NCBI GenBank assembly: GCA_032158295.1
Contig: CM063257.1
Span: 868,001 to 932,000 of the forward strand
Length of the DNA: 64,000 bases
DNA from: Pycnopodia helianthoides
Taxonomy: Eukaryota; Echinodermata; Asteroidea; Forcipulatida; Asteriidae
Reading direction: 5' to 3'
Within the stretch, counting starts at the first letter, position 1, and each line of letters starts with the position of its first letter. Below are positions 1 through 11,892 of the stretch, in pieces. The position numbers and the translations under genes are program-made. Under the pieces are notes generated by a model, which saw only the letters and a list, made by a program, of their open reading frames with translations, did no database searches and was not told where the DNA came from.

Positions 1-155
1 GACTAATTGTTTTACTCATTCCTAAAAAACTATAGCATTTCAAGCAAAACCATTTCAGGGGAAGTTGTCCACCATGACCATCTTTATACCCCGTAAGTTA
101 AGTGCAAATCTGTGAACATTTATATTTTCAATCTTACCAATGTTGTACACAGCCT
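1..155. mobile_element. M1 MITE, right part only (cut by window edge)
   Basis: This aligns by eye, in the same orientation, with 41403-41557: both carry TAATTGTTTTACTCATT, CACCATGACCATCTTTATA and TAAGTTAAGTGC in order. It ends in TTGTACACAGCCT followed by TTAA at 156-159, the target-site signature of the M1 family. The left half lies outside the window. It is a non-autonomous DNA transposon with no coding capacity. Confidence 0.75.
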
Positions 156-159
156 TTAA

Positions 160-1244
160 TCACTAGTCAGTTTGCTGGGCGGGGACTGATGGAGACTGTT
201 GAGGGAGGGGGATGGATATGATCATCAAATGCTCTTTGCAAGGCTTGGTTTTTGTCAAGCATCCCTGTATGTACTACAGGCTTTGATGTAATTTTTGTCG
301 AGGTTATTTGTGTCTTTTGCCTGAGTGATTTTAATGGATATTTTCTTAGTTCACTCAAATAGTATATCTATGCAATACTTTTATAACAAGGCTTTGTGGT
401 GCTGTATTTTATTGCATTTTTTTTTACAACTCTCTCACAACAAGATCTTGTGTGATTAGACAATGACATAGGCCTAACGTTTTTGGACCATGTGACCTGT
501 GACATCACATGTCTACAAAAAGAGCCACAGAGCCTGGATGGACCTCCTGCAGGCACGATTTGCACACAGCTTTATAATAGATGAAAACATCAAGTCTTAC
601 ACTTGATTGAGATTGCTTGGTCTGACACTTATCAGCTTCTGATATAAATAAAGAGGGCACATCTCACATCTGTTATTTTTGTAACTCTTTAATTTATGTG
701 GAAATTATGACATAAAATGTCAAATTTCCTCTATGACCAGTGTACTATCTTGCCTGCCAGAAATGCCCTGGAATATACAATGTCACTATTTTTCGTAAAC
801 AAAGGTTACATGGTCTATAAACAGACCACTATATGCGCTGCCGTTAGTCACCTGGAAAAATCGGTTGAATGTTTTTCTAAACATGGTGATATGACCTTCG
901 TTAAGGTGCAGGCATCTTCTATCCCAATCAATGTAACCAGGTGACGGCATGATGGGGGTTAAGTAGTCTGACCCCAGACCTGGTTTAATGAGAATCAGCA
1001 TTGGTTATTGCTACTACGAACAGGGAACATGACAAAGATGATGGATGTGGTGATTTCTCTTGATCAAAGTTTTAGCCAGGATTTGGTAAAAGGGTATCCA
1101 AATTTGCTGGAAATTTAAAAACTGGGTGTCCAAATTGTTCACTTACAATACAGTTTACAATGTAAATTACAAATAAAACAGGGTGTCCAGATTTCAAACA
1201 GGGTGTCCAAAAGGCACCCAGACATCCCTCTGGCTGACACTTTG
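160..1244. other. Unassigned non-coding DNA
   Basis: Only short open frames occur here, none with recognisable protein features or paired splice sites. I see no RNA gene. A short tract at 1085-1215 repeats the words GGGTGTCCA and GGTATCCA several times, which suggests a small decayed repeat. Confidence 0.5.
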
Positions 1245-1608
1245 CACTTGATTCTTGTTGCAAAGGTTGCATGTGTAGATTAATCATGCAACAAATGCAT
1301 AAAATAACAAACCTGTGAATATTTGGGCTCAATTGGTCGTCGAAGTTGCAAGAAAATAACGTAAGGAAAAAAAATACCCTTGTTGCATAGAATTGTGTGT
1401 GTTTAGATGACAAAGACAAAGTCTTCACGCCTGAACTACTTCTCAGACTCCAATTTGGGGTGAAAATCTACCTCTTTCTCTAAAACTACATTACTTCACA
1501 GGGGGTTGTTTCTAAAAGTGTTTTATACTACCAACATCTCTCCAGTGCTCTTCACCTAGTAAGTTTTATGGTCTTTAACTTGTGGAGTAACTACCACAAG
1601 TATAGATA
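1245..1608 (-). mobile_element. Decayed M1 MITE, inverted orientation
   Basis: The stretch AACAAACCTGTGAATATT, GCTCAATTGGTCGTCGAAG and ATACCCTTGTTGCA is the reverse complement of the body of the M1 copy at 1917-2663 (compare CATTTGAGCCCAAATTTTCA and CACAGGTTTGCTATT there). The terminal repeats and TTAA duplications are no longer clear, so the ends are approximate. Confidence 0.55.
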
Positions 1609-1621
1609 GTTCCCAGTAGAC

Positions 1622-1800
1622 GCCATCTTTACGGGCAAATTGCATTTTGGTTTGCAGGTGCGTCAAACGCTCAACTTATTAACGCAGCCGCGTTGTTCAC
1701 TGACCAATCCTGCAATGAGTTTCGTGAAATGCGCGCGTGTTGCACGCCGTTCTCACACGAAACGCACGACTGTTTGTTCTAAACTGCCCGTAAAGATGGC
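1622..1800. mobile_element. M2 MITE with 16-bp perfect terminal inverted repeats
   Basis: GCCATCTTTACGGGCA at 1622-1637 is perfectly inverted as TGCCCGTAAAGATGGC at 1785-1800. The 179-bp body is rich in CpG and has a second inner inverted pair (GTTTCGTG and CACGAAAC). It has no coding capacity, as expected of a non-autonomous DNA transposon. I could not fix a target-site duplication. Confidence 0.65.
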
Positions 1801-1916
1801 CGACTTACGTCATACTGCAACCTATCTATATGATGCCTTTAAAATAAGACACTGTGGGAGTGTGGATATACAGTATCTACTGTGATTACAGAGCAAGGAC
1901 AGAGCTGTGATTTTAA

Positions 1917-2663
1917 AGGCAGTGGATACTTTTGGTAATTACTCAAGAAATATATTACCATAAAAACTTACTTGGTAAGGAGCATTTGAGAGCTGCTGAT
2001 AGTATACAACATTGTGAGAAACGACTCCCTCTGAAGTAATGTAGTTTTTTAAGAAAGATGTCAAATATCTGAATCTGGAAAGGTTCAGCATGAAGCTTTT
2101 CAGGCATTTGAAAGCGCACAATTCATGCAACACAAAAGGGTGTTTTTTCTTTCTTATTTTCTTGCAACTTGATGACCCTTTGAGCACAAATTTCACAGAT
2201 TTGCTATTAGATGTTATGTTGGATACACCAAGGAGAGTACTGGTCTTTGACAATTACCAGAAGTATATCTGCCTTAATAGATGTTAAATTTGCATCTGGA
2301 ATAAAGAATATTATTCTAGGCAACAAGGTTGTTTTTTTCATTATTTCTTGCAACTTTGATGACCATTTGAGCCCAAATTTTCACAGGTTTGCTATTAGAT
2401 GTATATGTTGGGATACACCAAGTGAGGGTACTAGTCTTTGACAATTACCAGAAGTATATCCTGCCTTTAATAGATGTTAAATTTGCATCTGGAATAAAGA
2501 ATATTATTCTAGGCAACAAGGTTGTTTTTTCTTCCATTATTTTCTTGCAACTTTGATGACCATTTGAGCCCAAATTTTCACAGGTTTGCTATTAGATGTA
2601 TATGTTGGGATACACCAAGTGAAGATACAAGTCTTTGACATTTACCAGAAGTATATCCTGCCT
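1917..2663. mobile_element. M1 MITE with TTAA target duplications and internal tandem expansion
   Basis: TTAA at 1913-1916 is followed by AGGCAGTGGATACTTTTGG. The other end reads CCAGAAGTATATCCTGCCT followed by TTAA at 2664-2667. The two ends are imperfect inverted repeats of about 25 bp. A TTAA duplication is typical of piggyBac and Kolobok superfamilies. The element is about twice as long as its relatives because its right part is repeated three times (separate entry). Confidence 0.8.
2136..2663 (+). repeat. Three tandem units of about 190 bp inside the M1 element
   Basis: Units start near 2136, 2325 and 2518 (spacing 189 and 193) and each opens with AAGGKTGTTTTTT and TTCTTGCAACTT. Units 1 and 2 end in TTAATAGATGTTAAATTTGC plus ATCTGGAATAAAGAATATTA. 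The third stops at the transposon end instead. The unit-end sequence resembles the tail of the S3 SINE near 58.05 and 58.28 kb. Confidence 0.85.
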
Positions 2664-2667
2664 TTAA

Positions 2668-3979
2668 GGGGTATGTTGGTGATCTGGTGGTGCTCTCTCC
2701 TCTAGCTGTACATGCCAACATGTCCCCTCTTAGTGAGCCACCTGGGACACATTGCCTCACAATGTAAACACATCCAGCATGATATGCTATTAACCAAGAC
2801 ATAAATCCAAGAGCATTACGTTCAAATCGTGACTCTTAGCCTACCAACCCAGTCATCCGCAAACTGCAGAACCATCACGGTATCACGGACCTCCCTCTTG
2901 AGCGGTTCAACCTGTCTCAGCAGCTAAAAACCGGTTACCCACTGACCTAACTCTCCACCGCCGTCCGCCCTCCACTCCTTGGAACCTGTTTCTAATTTCC
3001 CCCATTGCAGATTTAATTTAATGAAACATTAATCTTTTTTACGTGGCCGAGGAGCCAACAAACGAGGACCATTTGGAAATCGGAGTCAATCTTGGTCAAT
3101 GTCATGCCAGGCGGGGACCTCAGAGAGAAAGACGAAAGAAAAAAAATCTGTGTCAACTCTGGTCTTGAATCCACAGGATACTATGAACTGTGGCATTGTA
3201 ATTGTACAAAAATGGCGGCCTCAGCTGGGGCTAATTTTAGAGGCTGACACTGACAGTGGTCCTTTGACACGGCTGCCATATTGGCAGGCAGGAAACATCA
3301 AGTATATTATTCGTATCGATGTCAGCATCCTGGTGGTTCTTGGAGGTGAAATCACACCAGTTGAGGAGAATTCTTTTCCATTTTTTCCCCGGCCATTTAT
3401 TGTATTGTTTCAACAATTGCTTCATCTATGGATTGTATAAATGCTCACTGAGTGGTGATTATTGGGTGATGATGAAGTTGTGAAAAAGTCTTTGGGAGGA
3501 AAACTTTGGGAGTTGAGGAAAATGAAGTTGTGTGGGTGGTTGGGACAAATACAGATGTCAGTGTTTTGTGGATGACGATTTCTGTCTTGCACTTGTAGTC
3601 TGATCATGATTGATATTAACGGATGCTATCTTTGCTTTCTTGGTGCGCAATGGCAGGATGATCAGAATGAGTCTTAAAGCCATATCCGGGTACGGCTGTT
3701 GCTTAGGATGTCCTAAACTTCCACGCATGATGACACAGTGATCGAGCCGTAGCCAGAGCTGTATCCGATTGTGTTGCAGCCAGGCATCTTGCTCGGCCTT
3801 TCACTATAACCTTGGTTTGGATTCCAACTCAAGACAGACTCGCGTGTGGATTGGGTTTTTTAATCCTACCTGATCACGAGCACAAGGGTTTTCCCTTGGG
3901 TTTTTCCTCCCGTCCAAAAATGAAGAAGTCTTCATCTTCTCCAGATGGTTATCTTCAGGCCTACATGTAGGTGGCTTTC
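2668..3979. other. Unassigned non-coding DNA
   Basis: No gene is supported. A pair of oppositely oriented words, GGGTACGGCTG near 3690 and GAGCCGTAGCC near 3750, hints at a small inverted-repeat element related to the one at 4939-5018. The frame at 3099-3440 is open but has no recognisable protein character. Confidence 0.4.
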
Positions 3980-4270
3980 AATAATAACAATAATAATAAT
4001 AATAAAAATATTAATCATAATATACAGAAGGCGGCGCTTTTGGGAACAGCGAGGATCCTGAGAAAGACCCTTGAGATCTAAGGCTACGGGACGTAGCTCG
4101 ACTCAAGGAGTTACCGGCACAAAGGAAAATGTGATCTTTCTTTTGCATGCTGGGATAAAATGAAATAAAAATATTTGTAATGCGCCAAATCAATCGAAAG
4201 AGCTGTTCAAGAACGTTTGGTTTCATTACAAGAAAAACTTGAAGTAAATAAATAAATAAATAAATAAAGT
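3980..4270 (-). repeat. AT-rich microsatellites, possibly tails of decayed retroelements
   Basis: An (AAT)n tract lies near 3984-4012 and a (TAAA)n tract near 4245-4268. The DNA between reads on the minus strand as GGCGCATTACAAATATT before the microsatellite, resembling the 3' ends of non-LTR elements in marine invertebrates. That resemblance is from memory and weak. Confidence 0.3.
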
Positions 4271-4938
4271 CTGGTGTATGTATCTCTCACGTTGATATGG
4301 ATGACAGTTTTTGCAGCGAGGGGGGGGGGGTGGTTAGGGGGCGTTTTGACACATTCCTCTTCAACGCATTTTCCTGTGACTTGATCCACTTATGAAGACA
4401 GGACAAAACCTTTCATGATATCAGCGATGCCCTCTGTCAACACAGACTTTCTCCGACTTCAAAGTAAGTCTCCGGCACGTACACAAAGTAGAAGAACACC
4501 GTGAACTTCTTAACTCATTCTAGTAGCGTCTCCTTCGATTCCGAGTAACATATTCTTCCACTCACTCATAAATCACATCCAGAGTAATTCTTCATCCAGA
4601 CAGAGAGTCGTCATTGTCATTCTTTCTCTCCCAAGGAAAGAGTCAAAACATCTTCCGCTGCGAGTTTTCTTGTCCGTCTGAGTGATTCACCAAGGAGACT
4701 TTTGACGGTGATGATAATGTATAATTTCTCTGTGTCGAAGTTTGTGCTTTCAATTTGCTGACGTCTTAATGTTGAAGGTTTTCAAATCAGTTTTTAGTAG
4801 TCATGGCCTTGCCGTCTCGAAATCACTAAAACATGGGGAAATAAAGAGCTTTTACTGCAAATAATAAAGAACGTTTTCAACATGGAAATATAAGGGCTTT
4901 GAACATGCGAGGATCTCTGGCTGTGTTTAGAATTAACG

Positions 4939-5018
4939 GTTTTGGCTGTGGCTATGGCTGGAAAGTCCTATTCTTTAATATTGCCACAGCAACCATTGAC
5001 CATAGCCGCAGCCAAAGT
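4939..5018. repeat. Small inverted-repeat element
   Basis: TTTTGGCTGTGGCTATGG on the left is mirrored by CCATAGCCGCAGCCAAAG on the right, giving arms of about 18-20 bp around a loop of about 40 bp. Similar GCTACGGCTGYGGC words recur at 13396-13413 and 46800-46855, so it is probably a dispersed hairpin element. Confidence 0.5.
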
Positions 5019-5094
5019 TGCTTGCTTCAAATGCGACCTTATACTCTAATCAGAATTTTAAAATGACAATTTTTATAGAAACTTCCCCTTTTTA

Positions 5095-5215
5095 AAAGAA
5101 AGATCAACTTTCTCCTGAAGATGATCAGAGCATCTTATCAGAACCACCAAAACTCATTGAGAGATTATTTCTGCAAAAATTTAGTTAGTGACCTGACGTT
5201 TCTCGAAGGCTAAAA
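5095..5215 (-). repeat. Family D dispersed repeat
   Basis: The reverse complement contains GGTGGTTCTGATAAG, GATGCTCTGATCATCTTC and AGGAGAA. The same words occur on the + strand at 8268-8355 (GGTGGTTCTGAGAAG, TATGCTCTGATCGTCTTC). The copies are diverged and the ends are approximate. The class of element is unknown. Confidence 0.5.
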
Positions 5216-5944
5216 GATATTAATGAGATAAATGAAGTGTTACCACAAACCTAACGAAATACAGCAGGGTATTAGGAGTTATGTAACGAACCCCCGGACG
5301 ATACATAAAAGACAGATTTTCTGGAGGTGGACATGAATGCAAATCGTTTTTATTATGAGGGTGATCACTTACATTGGAATTTATGAATTTAGGATGGGAG
5401 GCTATTGTAAAACGAGCTACCAGCAAAAGGTGTGGAATGTTTGCTTACCCAAGATGCCCAAAGATTTAGTTTCATGTGAAATTGTTTAAGTTAGTTTTGA
5501 AATCATGTGTGTCGAATACCTTTTGTGGGCGAAATATATGAAGTCCGAAGTGTGAAGAGACAACTATTTTACTGATAACAAATCAGCGATCTGGTTGTGA
5601 TTGTGAATTTCCTGATGGGTTTGTGCAGGAATGTCTCTTGCACTTTATTCTTGAAAATATGAATAGTTGTCTGATGTGAAGGAACTATTTTCTGGTTAGC
5701 TTTGTACAAATAGTTTTACCAGATTAAGGTGAGGACTGTTTCTTAGATTGTTTTGTGAATGCAAGATCTGTAACACGATACTCTTGCGGGAGACTTCGTT
5801 AGACAAGTCTGCTAGGTTTCTTCAAGAAGAAGATGTTAAGACCACCTCCTGATGCTGTTCCGGTGTCTTGCTGAAGTGCTTCCTGTTTCTGACCAACAAA
5901 GTCTGCCAAACTGTCGCAACGACAGAGACAAACTGTCAGCAGTC
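5216..5944. other. Unassigned non-coding DNA
   Basis: No splice-bounded frame, RNA gene or clear repeat was found here. Confidence 0.4.
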
Positions 5945-5981
5945 TTAACCCTGACTCTGACCCTGACCCTGACTCTAACCC
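5945..5981 (-). repeat. Degenerate TCAGGG hexamer array
   Basis: Six in-phase hexamers read AACCCT, GACTCT, GACCCT, GACCCT, GACTCT, AACCC on the + strand, which is TCAGGG/TTAGGG-like on the minus strand. This is a short interstitial tract resembling a telomere-repeat variant. It also produces a spurious VRVRVR open frame on the minus strand. Confidence 0.6.
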
Positions 5982-6026
5982 AGTAATTCGCTTTGACAAG
6001 CTGTACATTGGTTTCAGACACAACTA

Positions 6027-6345
6027 GGCCTGATTTTCATAGCTCTGCTTAAGCACAAAAGTAACAAAGGACAAAACAATTATGCTTAATAAGGAGAAAA
6101 GGTTACCAGCCAAAATAGCATGTTGCATGGAATGTTTGTGACTGGTTTTCTGCTTATTTTTCTTCAGCAGCTTTGTCTTGTGAGTGTAGAATTGTTGCTT
6201 TAGAGCTGCTTAAGCACAAAAGGTAACTAAGTACAAAATATTATGCTGATCAGAATCGGGTTACCAGCCAAAATTGCATGTCGCATGTACTATTTGTGAC
6301 TGGTTTCCTGCTTATTTTTTGCCTAGCAGAACATTGTTTGGCTTT
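6027..6345 (-). mobile_element. Two adjacent M3 MITE copies
   Basis: The words CTGCTTAAGCACAAAA, GGTTACCAGCCAAAA and TGACTGGTTTYCTGCTTAT occur in order twice (about 6027-6200 and 6203-6345). This is the reverse complement of the M3 body seen at 38098-38289. Both copies are diverged and their outer ends are blurred. Confidence 0.65.
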
Positions 6346-8029
6346 TATTTGTGAGTGAGGAATTGTTTCTTTCGAGCAAACACTCGTAGATTTGAAAAGC
6401 TCATAAGAGCGAAAATGTAATCAGGGAACCAGTCATTAACGAAACACATCACACTGTGTTTTAGCTGGTAACTTTTTTTCTGGTATCAAGTAAAATGTGC
6501 TGATTTTTGTGGCAGCTCTGTAAAAATTTGGCATTGGATATTAATAATAAAAGTGTAAACATAAAAATATGGGACTGGGTTTTGCAGCGTTCGTACACGG
6601 CGCAATAATCTCAAAGAATTTATCAGCGCCCTGTGACTCAGGTCAGCATCTTACAAAATATCCCAACGATTTAATTATAGAGCAACTGTAACAACCGGCC
6701 AGCGTTGAATATTTCATTTCCACCATGCCCATTCTGCCAACAGTATATTCACATCTGCCAAACGGCACCCAACCCCCCCCCCCTCCTCCCTCCTCCTGCT
6801 TGTCAACTGCAGGTACGGTCTAATAAAGACCACGGATAGTGTAGACGCACACAAACATAGGGCTTCTGGATTATAGTGTATGTAATTCAATAGGAGTCGA
6901 CACACTTGTAGGCCTTTACTACGGTTAGCGTTCTTTAAACATATGCGCGGGAATATCGCCACGGCGTCTGATGAATATTCATGAGCGGGAGGGTTCACTT
7001 ACTTGCTTCGTGTGACCGTTGCCGATGACGACAAGTGAAGTGTGCTTCAGGAAAGAGAGCAGGATGATCTTACAAGACGCTGAGAAAATCTGCAAGAAAA
7101 AAAAATGAAGAAGTTTTTTTTTTTATTGCATTTTCAGATTAATTGTGCAGTTTTCTTCGGCTTATAAATTATGAGGAAAAATGTGCACAGATTGACTTGT
7201 ACTGTCCTAGATTTTGTACCCTACCATTCCACATCTTATCATTATTTGAGAAATGCTTAAAAATGGCAAAATACTCAAATTTGATACTCAAAAATTGACA
7301 TGAAATGTAGGAGAAATGTATGGTTCACTTCTTCAATTTCACAACATAAAAATTTTGTTTGGCGACAATTGAAAGCAAATAAATATTCGTTAGCTAAATT
7401 GAAAATGATAATGATATTAATACATGTAATATTATATTCATGTATTTATGAAGCACTGATCATAGAAACCTTGCCACACCCAACCCCAAATGAGATTTGA
7501 AAAAATGGACAAATGAATGGTTTGATGCATTTAAAATAGCCCCTCCCCCAAAACGATAGCAACAAAACCAAACACCAAGCACCAAAAAACAAACACCAAA
7601 ACCCATAATAATAATGTCTTTGCCCCGCTTAGCACCCTTCTCCCCACCCCCCAGAATGAAAATGTCTGGTTACGTCACTGCCAATGAGGCCTGGGACAAA
7701 GAATACTTTTCTGCATTCCACTCACACTTGTGTAATAACTAACAATTTTAACGGAACCGAAGGTACATTTTTGCCCCCCCCCCACAAAAAAATACATTTT
7801 TTGTTTATAGTTCAGACACACCCAAGCAGCAGAACCCCAAGGTTGATATATATATATTTTTTATTGTGACTAAAGAATCAGTTCAGGTGTGTAATTCTAG
7901 ATAAGACTGTTTGATATTCTCTTTATGATATTGGCATTTGTGATAATCAAAGATCAACCAGCCATAAAGCCATAAACTGTGTACTTATTCCAGACAATAC
8001 ACTGTTGTAAACTTGTGATGCTCTGGAAG
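6346..8029. other. Unassigned non-coding DNA
   Basis: No coding sequence is supported. The stretch contains C-runs near 6776 and 7776, a short (TA)n at about 7847-7857 and the palindrome GATGAATATTCATGAG at 6970-6985 (separate entry). Confidence 0.4.
6970..6985. promoter_or_regulatory. Palindromic ATGAATATTCAT motif (possible POU dimer site)
   Basis: GATGAATATTCATGAG is identical to the 16-mer at 37965-37980. ATGAATATTCAT is a perfect palindrome and has the form of the MORE-type dimer sites bound by POU factors (ATGCATATGCAT with symmetric changes). Function is only inferred. Confidence 0.25.
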
Positions 8030-8360
8030 GTGTATGGAGTAAGAACAGAGTAAGAACCAAGTAGGTATAGGGGTAACAACCGTGTGAATTATGGGAGGAC
8101 GTTCATTTTTTAGAGAAGAGTCGTGGTGGAGATTATTCTCGTTGTGGAGTAGTTTGAACAGTTTCCTCTGCTCGTCTTCAGGAGAATGCTGAAGATGAAC
8201 AGAGCACACTTTAAAAAAAAATGTCAACAACAACGTTCCTAGTTGTGGAGACACCGTGTGCGTAAAACTCTCTGTTTGAGTTGTGGTGGTTCTGAGAAGA
8301 ACCGGTGATTAAGCAACTCGACGTTTCGATGAGTATGCTCTGATCGTCTTCAGGAGAATC
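8030..8360 (+). repeat. Family D dispersed repeat, partial copies
   Basis: GGTGGTTCTGAGAAGAACC, CGACGTTTCGATGAG and CTGATCGTCTTCAGGAGAAT occur at 8268-8355. A related, more decayed piece at 8150-8190 has CTCGTCTTCAGGAGAATG. The inverted relative is at 5095-5215. Confidence 0.5.
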
Positions 8361-10972
8361 CTGGACTCTGTTGCTGTATGCTGCTTATGCACACTCAACA
8401 ACCCCCCAAAAACAACAACATAACAACAACAATAACAAGCAGATTCACTCAGTTGTGACATTAAACCAGAAACAGCCAAACAAAAAATAACAACACACCA
8501 AACAAGGAATTACAACCAACTAGAAAAGAACAGGTAAATTTCTTAACCTGAGAATTGCTTTAACAACGTTTGTAAATAGTGCACTACAGAGAACAGTCTG
8601 GGGGAAAAAAAAACCGTCAAACAATCCACAGAGTTTGATTTGTTTCTTAAACAGCACCTCCCAAGTGAGCTGTTTCTAAACAAACAAGTTTAGGAATGGT
8701 GTCAAAACTGCATTTCTCGACACCCCATCATCATCATCAACCTTCCACCCCTATCATCGTAACCCAAAGTCTTTTACCAAATCAAAGTAACCGACACTCA
8801 AACAAACTGGTTAGATTTCCACAAATACACCTCTCTCTGACAACAGAAACCCCCAAAGAACCGTATCCAAACAGCTCTATTTAATTGTAAACGTGACCCC
8901 ACGAAAGCAATCTTGTAAACGGCCCCCCCACAGGAGAAATAGAAGTAACTATTTCTACCGGATCACCCCCCCCCCTTCCCTTCAGCAACTACCTCATGGA
9001 CCAACATCAGAGATGACTGTTGTACAAGTGGTATGCAGTGATCAAACAAACAGTGTTTGCCGGATGGATTAGAATTTAGCAAGTTTGTATAAACGGACTC
9101 TTCGGAGACTAGAGGGAGAGAAAAGGAAAAAAAAAAACAGAGTATCGTTGTAACATTTGAAAGGGAAAACGGTTCCAGCAGACTGGACTGCAGTGTAACC
9201 TTCAAAACACCCTAGGGATAGATCTTTTTTACTTTTTAGGGCAACTGTGGACAAACTTTTTCCGCTTGGAATTTCAAGTGGTTAGCAGAGGGAAGGGTTA
9301 GTTTGTGTGCTTGGATGCTGACAATAATAGAAGTTGTAAGATTTTCAGCTTAATATCTTTGCTCCGAATCATGAATGAGAGAAAGTGTAAATTCCCTAAC
9401 TGGTAATTTTAATTGGCAGTCTCTTGACGACGACAAAAGCACACTGGACAAAAAAAGTTGAGAATAACTAGCTGGGTCTTCTCAGCATCGACACCTCTCC
9501 TTCTAAAAGATCCTTTCACACTAGGCAACTAACCCAGGGAATTCCCAGGAAAATACTTCTTCACACTAGACAACTTACCCAGAAAATTCTCAGGAAAATA
9601 CTTCTCCATTTTGTCAAAGAGAAGTATTGCATCGTGTTCTTGCAAAAATACTTAACAACTTCAATCAACTCAAGATTTTCAATTGATTAATATTTGTGTA
9701 TGTAATTTATGTTCAATTTACTTTGTCAACCAACTTTATGGACTTTTGGACAAAAAAACTTAACGGTTTGAAAGAATTTTCATTTTATGCTTGGTGAAGT
9801 ACCACTTGAAAAAGTACCGTGTGAAAACTATTCTTGAATATGGATGAAAATAAAATTATAACTTGCCTTGTACTGCTCTGACTGGGGTATGCAGTCAGAA
9901 AGATGAATAAATAATTTAATTACTTCACCAAATTCCAGAACAAAATTATCTTCAAGTGTGGAGTGCTCACGGAGGGACAAACTGCTGAATTAAAATGCCC
10001 AACATTTTTACAACCCCTTATCTTTACCCGTTGCAAACGAAATCAGCAGAGAGAGAGAAAGAGTAAGAGAGAGTCTCAGTTTCTTCTAAGTTACGCTCCG
10101 CGTTAAAAGAACCACCTCCTCCTCTTGAAACAAGGACCGTAGAAAGACAAGGTGACGAAGTTGACCCCCCTGCATTCTTTTATTATCACCCCAGCCCACT
10201 CGCATTATACAGCCATTCACACCTCGGATTATTCACGTGCGGCATTTCCTCTCTACCTGGGGTTTTTTGTTGTCGGGGGGAAATGGACAAGAGAAGGAAA
10301 CCCACGGCCACGGTGTGATCCGTGGGCTGAGGAGGCACGGGGCCGGGGTCCTCTGACAAGGAGGACGTTTCGTCTAATGTTGCAACACTCCCGACCAAAT
10401 TACCTAACCCTGGTGTTTTTTAAACTGCGTTGGACTCGAGGGTTGTGGGGTTGAATAAGCAAGTGAGTTAGGGGGGGGGGGGTTGTTATTTGATGCACAG
10501 GTATGCAACTTGTAAGCAAATACTCTTTGTTGGGTTGTCCTTGTGCATGTTTGACTGGAATGGTGGAATTAAAAAATGTTTTAAAAAACGTCTTCTCCTT
10601 TTTTTTTTTTTTTTTTTACAAATTGAATTTCGACACCTGCAGTAGAGAATCGGCGGCTTATGGGAATAAAATTGAGTACCATGGAGGATCTGTGAAGAGT
10701 TCCTGATCAAATCTTTAATTAAGAAAACGGATTAGAATTCTACTTTTAATTTGAATCTTCCGTTTGAACTTGATGTGACATTAAAACTAGGCAGCGTTCA
10801 TCCATTCCTCTCCCCCTTTAATTATAGGTTGGCCTCTCCATACTGTGAATAATAATATCGGGATAACTTGTGGTCTGGAGGAAAATTAAAAAGATTACTT
10901 AAGGAATCGGATTAAGTCTTAGATGTACCTTAGCGAGCACCAAGGGGCTTTTTGTCTCTCTCACCCCCTCGC
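8361..10972. other. Unassigned non-coding DNA
   Basis: Only chance-length frames occur. I note a locally duplicated phrase at 9520-9605 (TCACACTAG and CAGGAAAATACTTCTYCA appear twice, about 65 bp apart). The 10140-10450 stretch is richer in G+C, with an open frame of 100 codons that has no recognisable domain. Confidence 0.4.
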
Positions 10973-10974
10973 TC

Positions 10975-11023
<49 letters not shown>

Positions 11024-11038
11024 TCTCTCACTCTCTCA
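10973..11038 (+). repeat. (CT)n microsatellite
   Basis: About 66 bp of almost uninterrupted CT dinucleotides, with three single-base breaks. Confidence 0.98.
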
Positions 11039-11839
11039 CTGAAGCCTTTAAATATTTGCCGCCTGATGACGTGGTTATATGCATTCCAGTCACAAGCTTG
11101 CCCCAAATTAAATTGAATATTTGTCTCAAGGGGTAAGAGGGGAGCTTGCTTGAGAAAACTTTGGAAGAGGAGGGGGGGGGTGGGGGTTAACCTCTGACTG
11201 TATTATTTATTTGTTGCTGTTGGATGGTTGCTGGGGTGGGGGTTGGAAGTTTGGGGGATGCAAAGGGACATGCCGGTGTGAATTGGGACGACAGAATGTA
11301 CGTGTGTACCATTCCTGATTCGTGGAGACTTAACGATTCTGGTCGGGAAGATAGTTTGGAGGGAAATAACTTAAGAATCTTAGAAAAGGAAGTTCCTGAA
11401 AGTTTATACGGTGACGTTGTCTCTATGTTTGTTGACCCCTTTCATCATGGTGAAGCCATTTTGTTCTTTTTATTTCTCCCATTCAAAGGAATATAACCAA
11501 ATCGAGGCTGGAAGGGAAAAATAGTCTGGTCCCTTTTTGGTAAAATTAGACTTTGTATTCATTATTGTTTAATGCAAGCAGGGAACGTGCTGAGAAGGTG
11601 GTTCTGAGTGATATACGAGTAAATTCTTTGGATGGTGTTGTACTCCTACATGTAAATGTACTTTCTAGAGTTAAGCATCTTACTGTAGCTTCTTAACAAC
11701 AGCCTGTCTGAGTGCTCTTCCTTAAGATTTGGACTGCTTTAAGATCCGTGGTAGGGGTAGGGGAAAGCCGGGGCAAAAACTAGTTTGATGGGGGTGGGGG
11801 TTACTATTAAAGTTATGGAACCATTCATTTGTGCGTTTT

Positions 11840-11892
11840 TGGATCTCATGTGGAGGGGGGGGGAGGGGAGAGGGGGAGGGGAGAGGGGGAGG
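11840..11892 (+). repeat. G-rich polypurine tract
   Basis: More than 50 bp made only of G and A apart from the flanks, with several runs of four or more G. It could form a G-quadruplex or triplex. The minus-strand open frames here are proline-rich artefacts of the tract. Confidence 0.9.
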
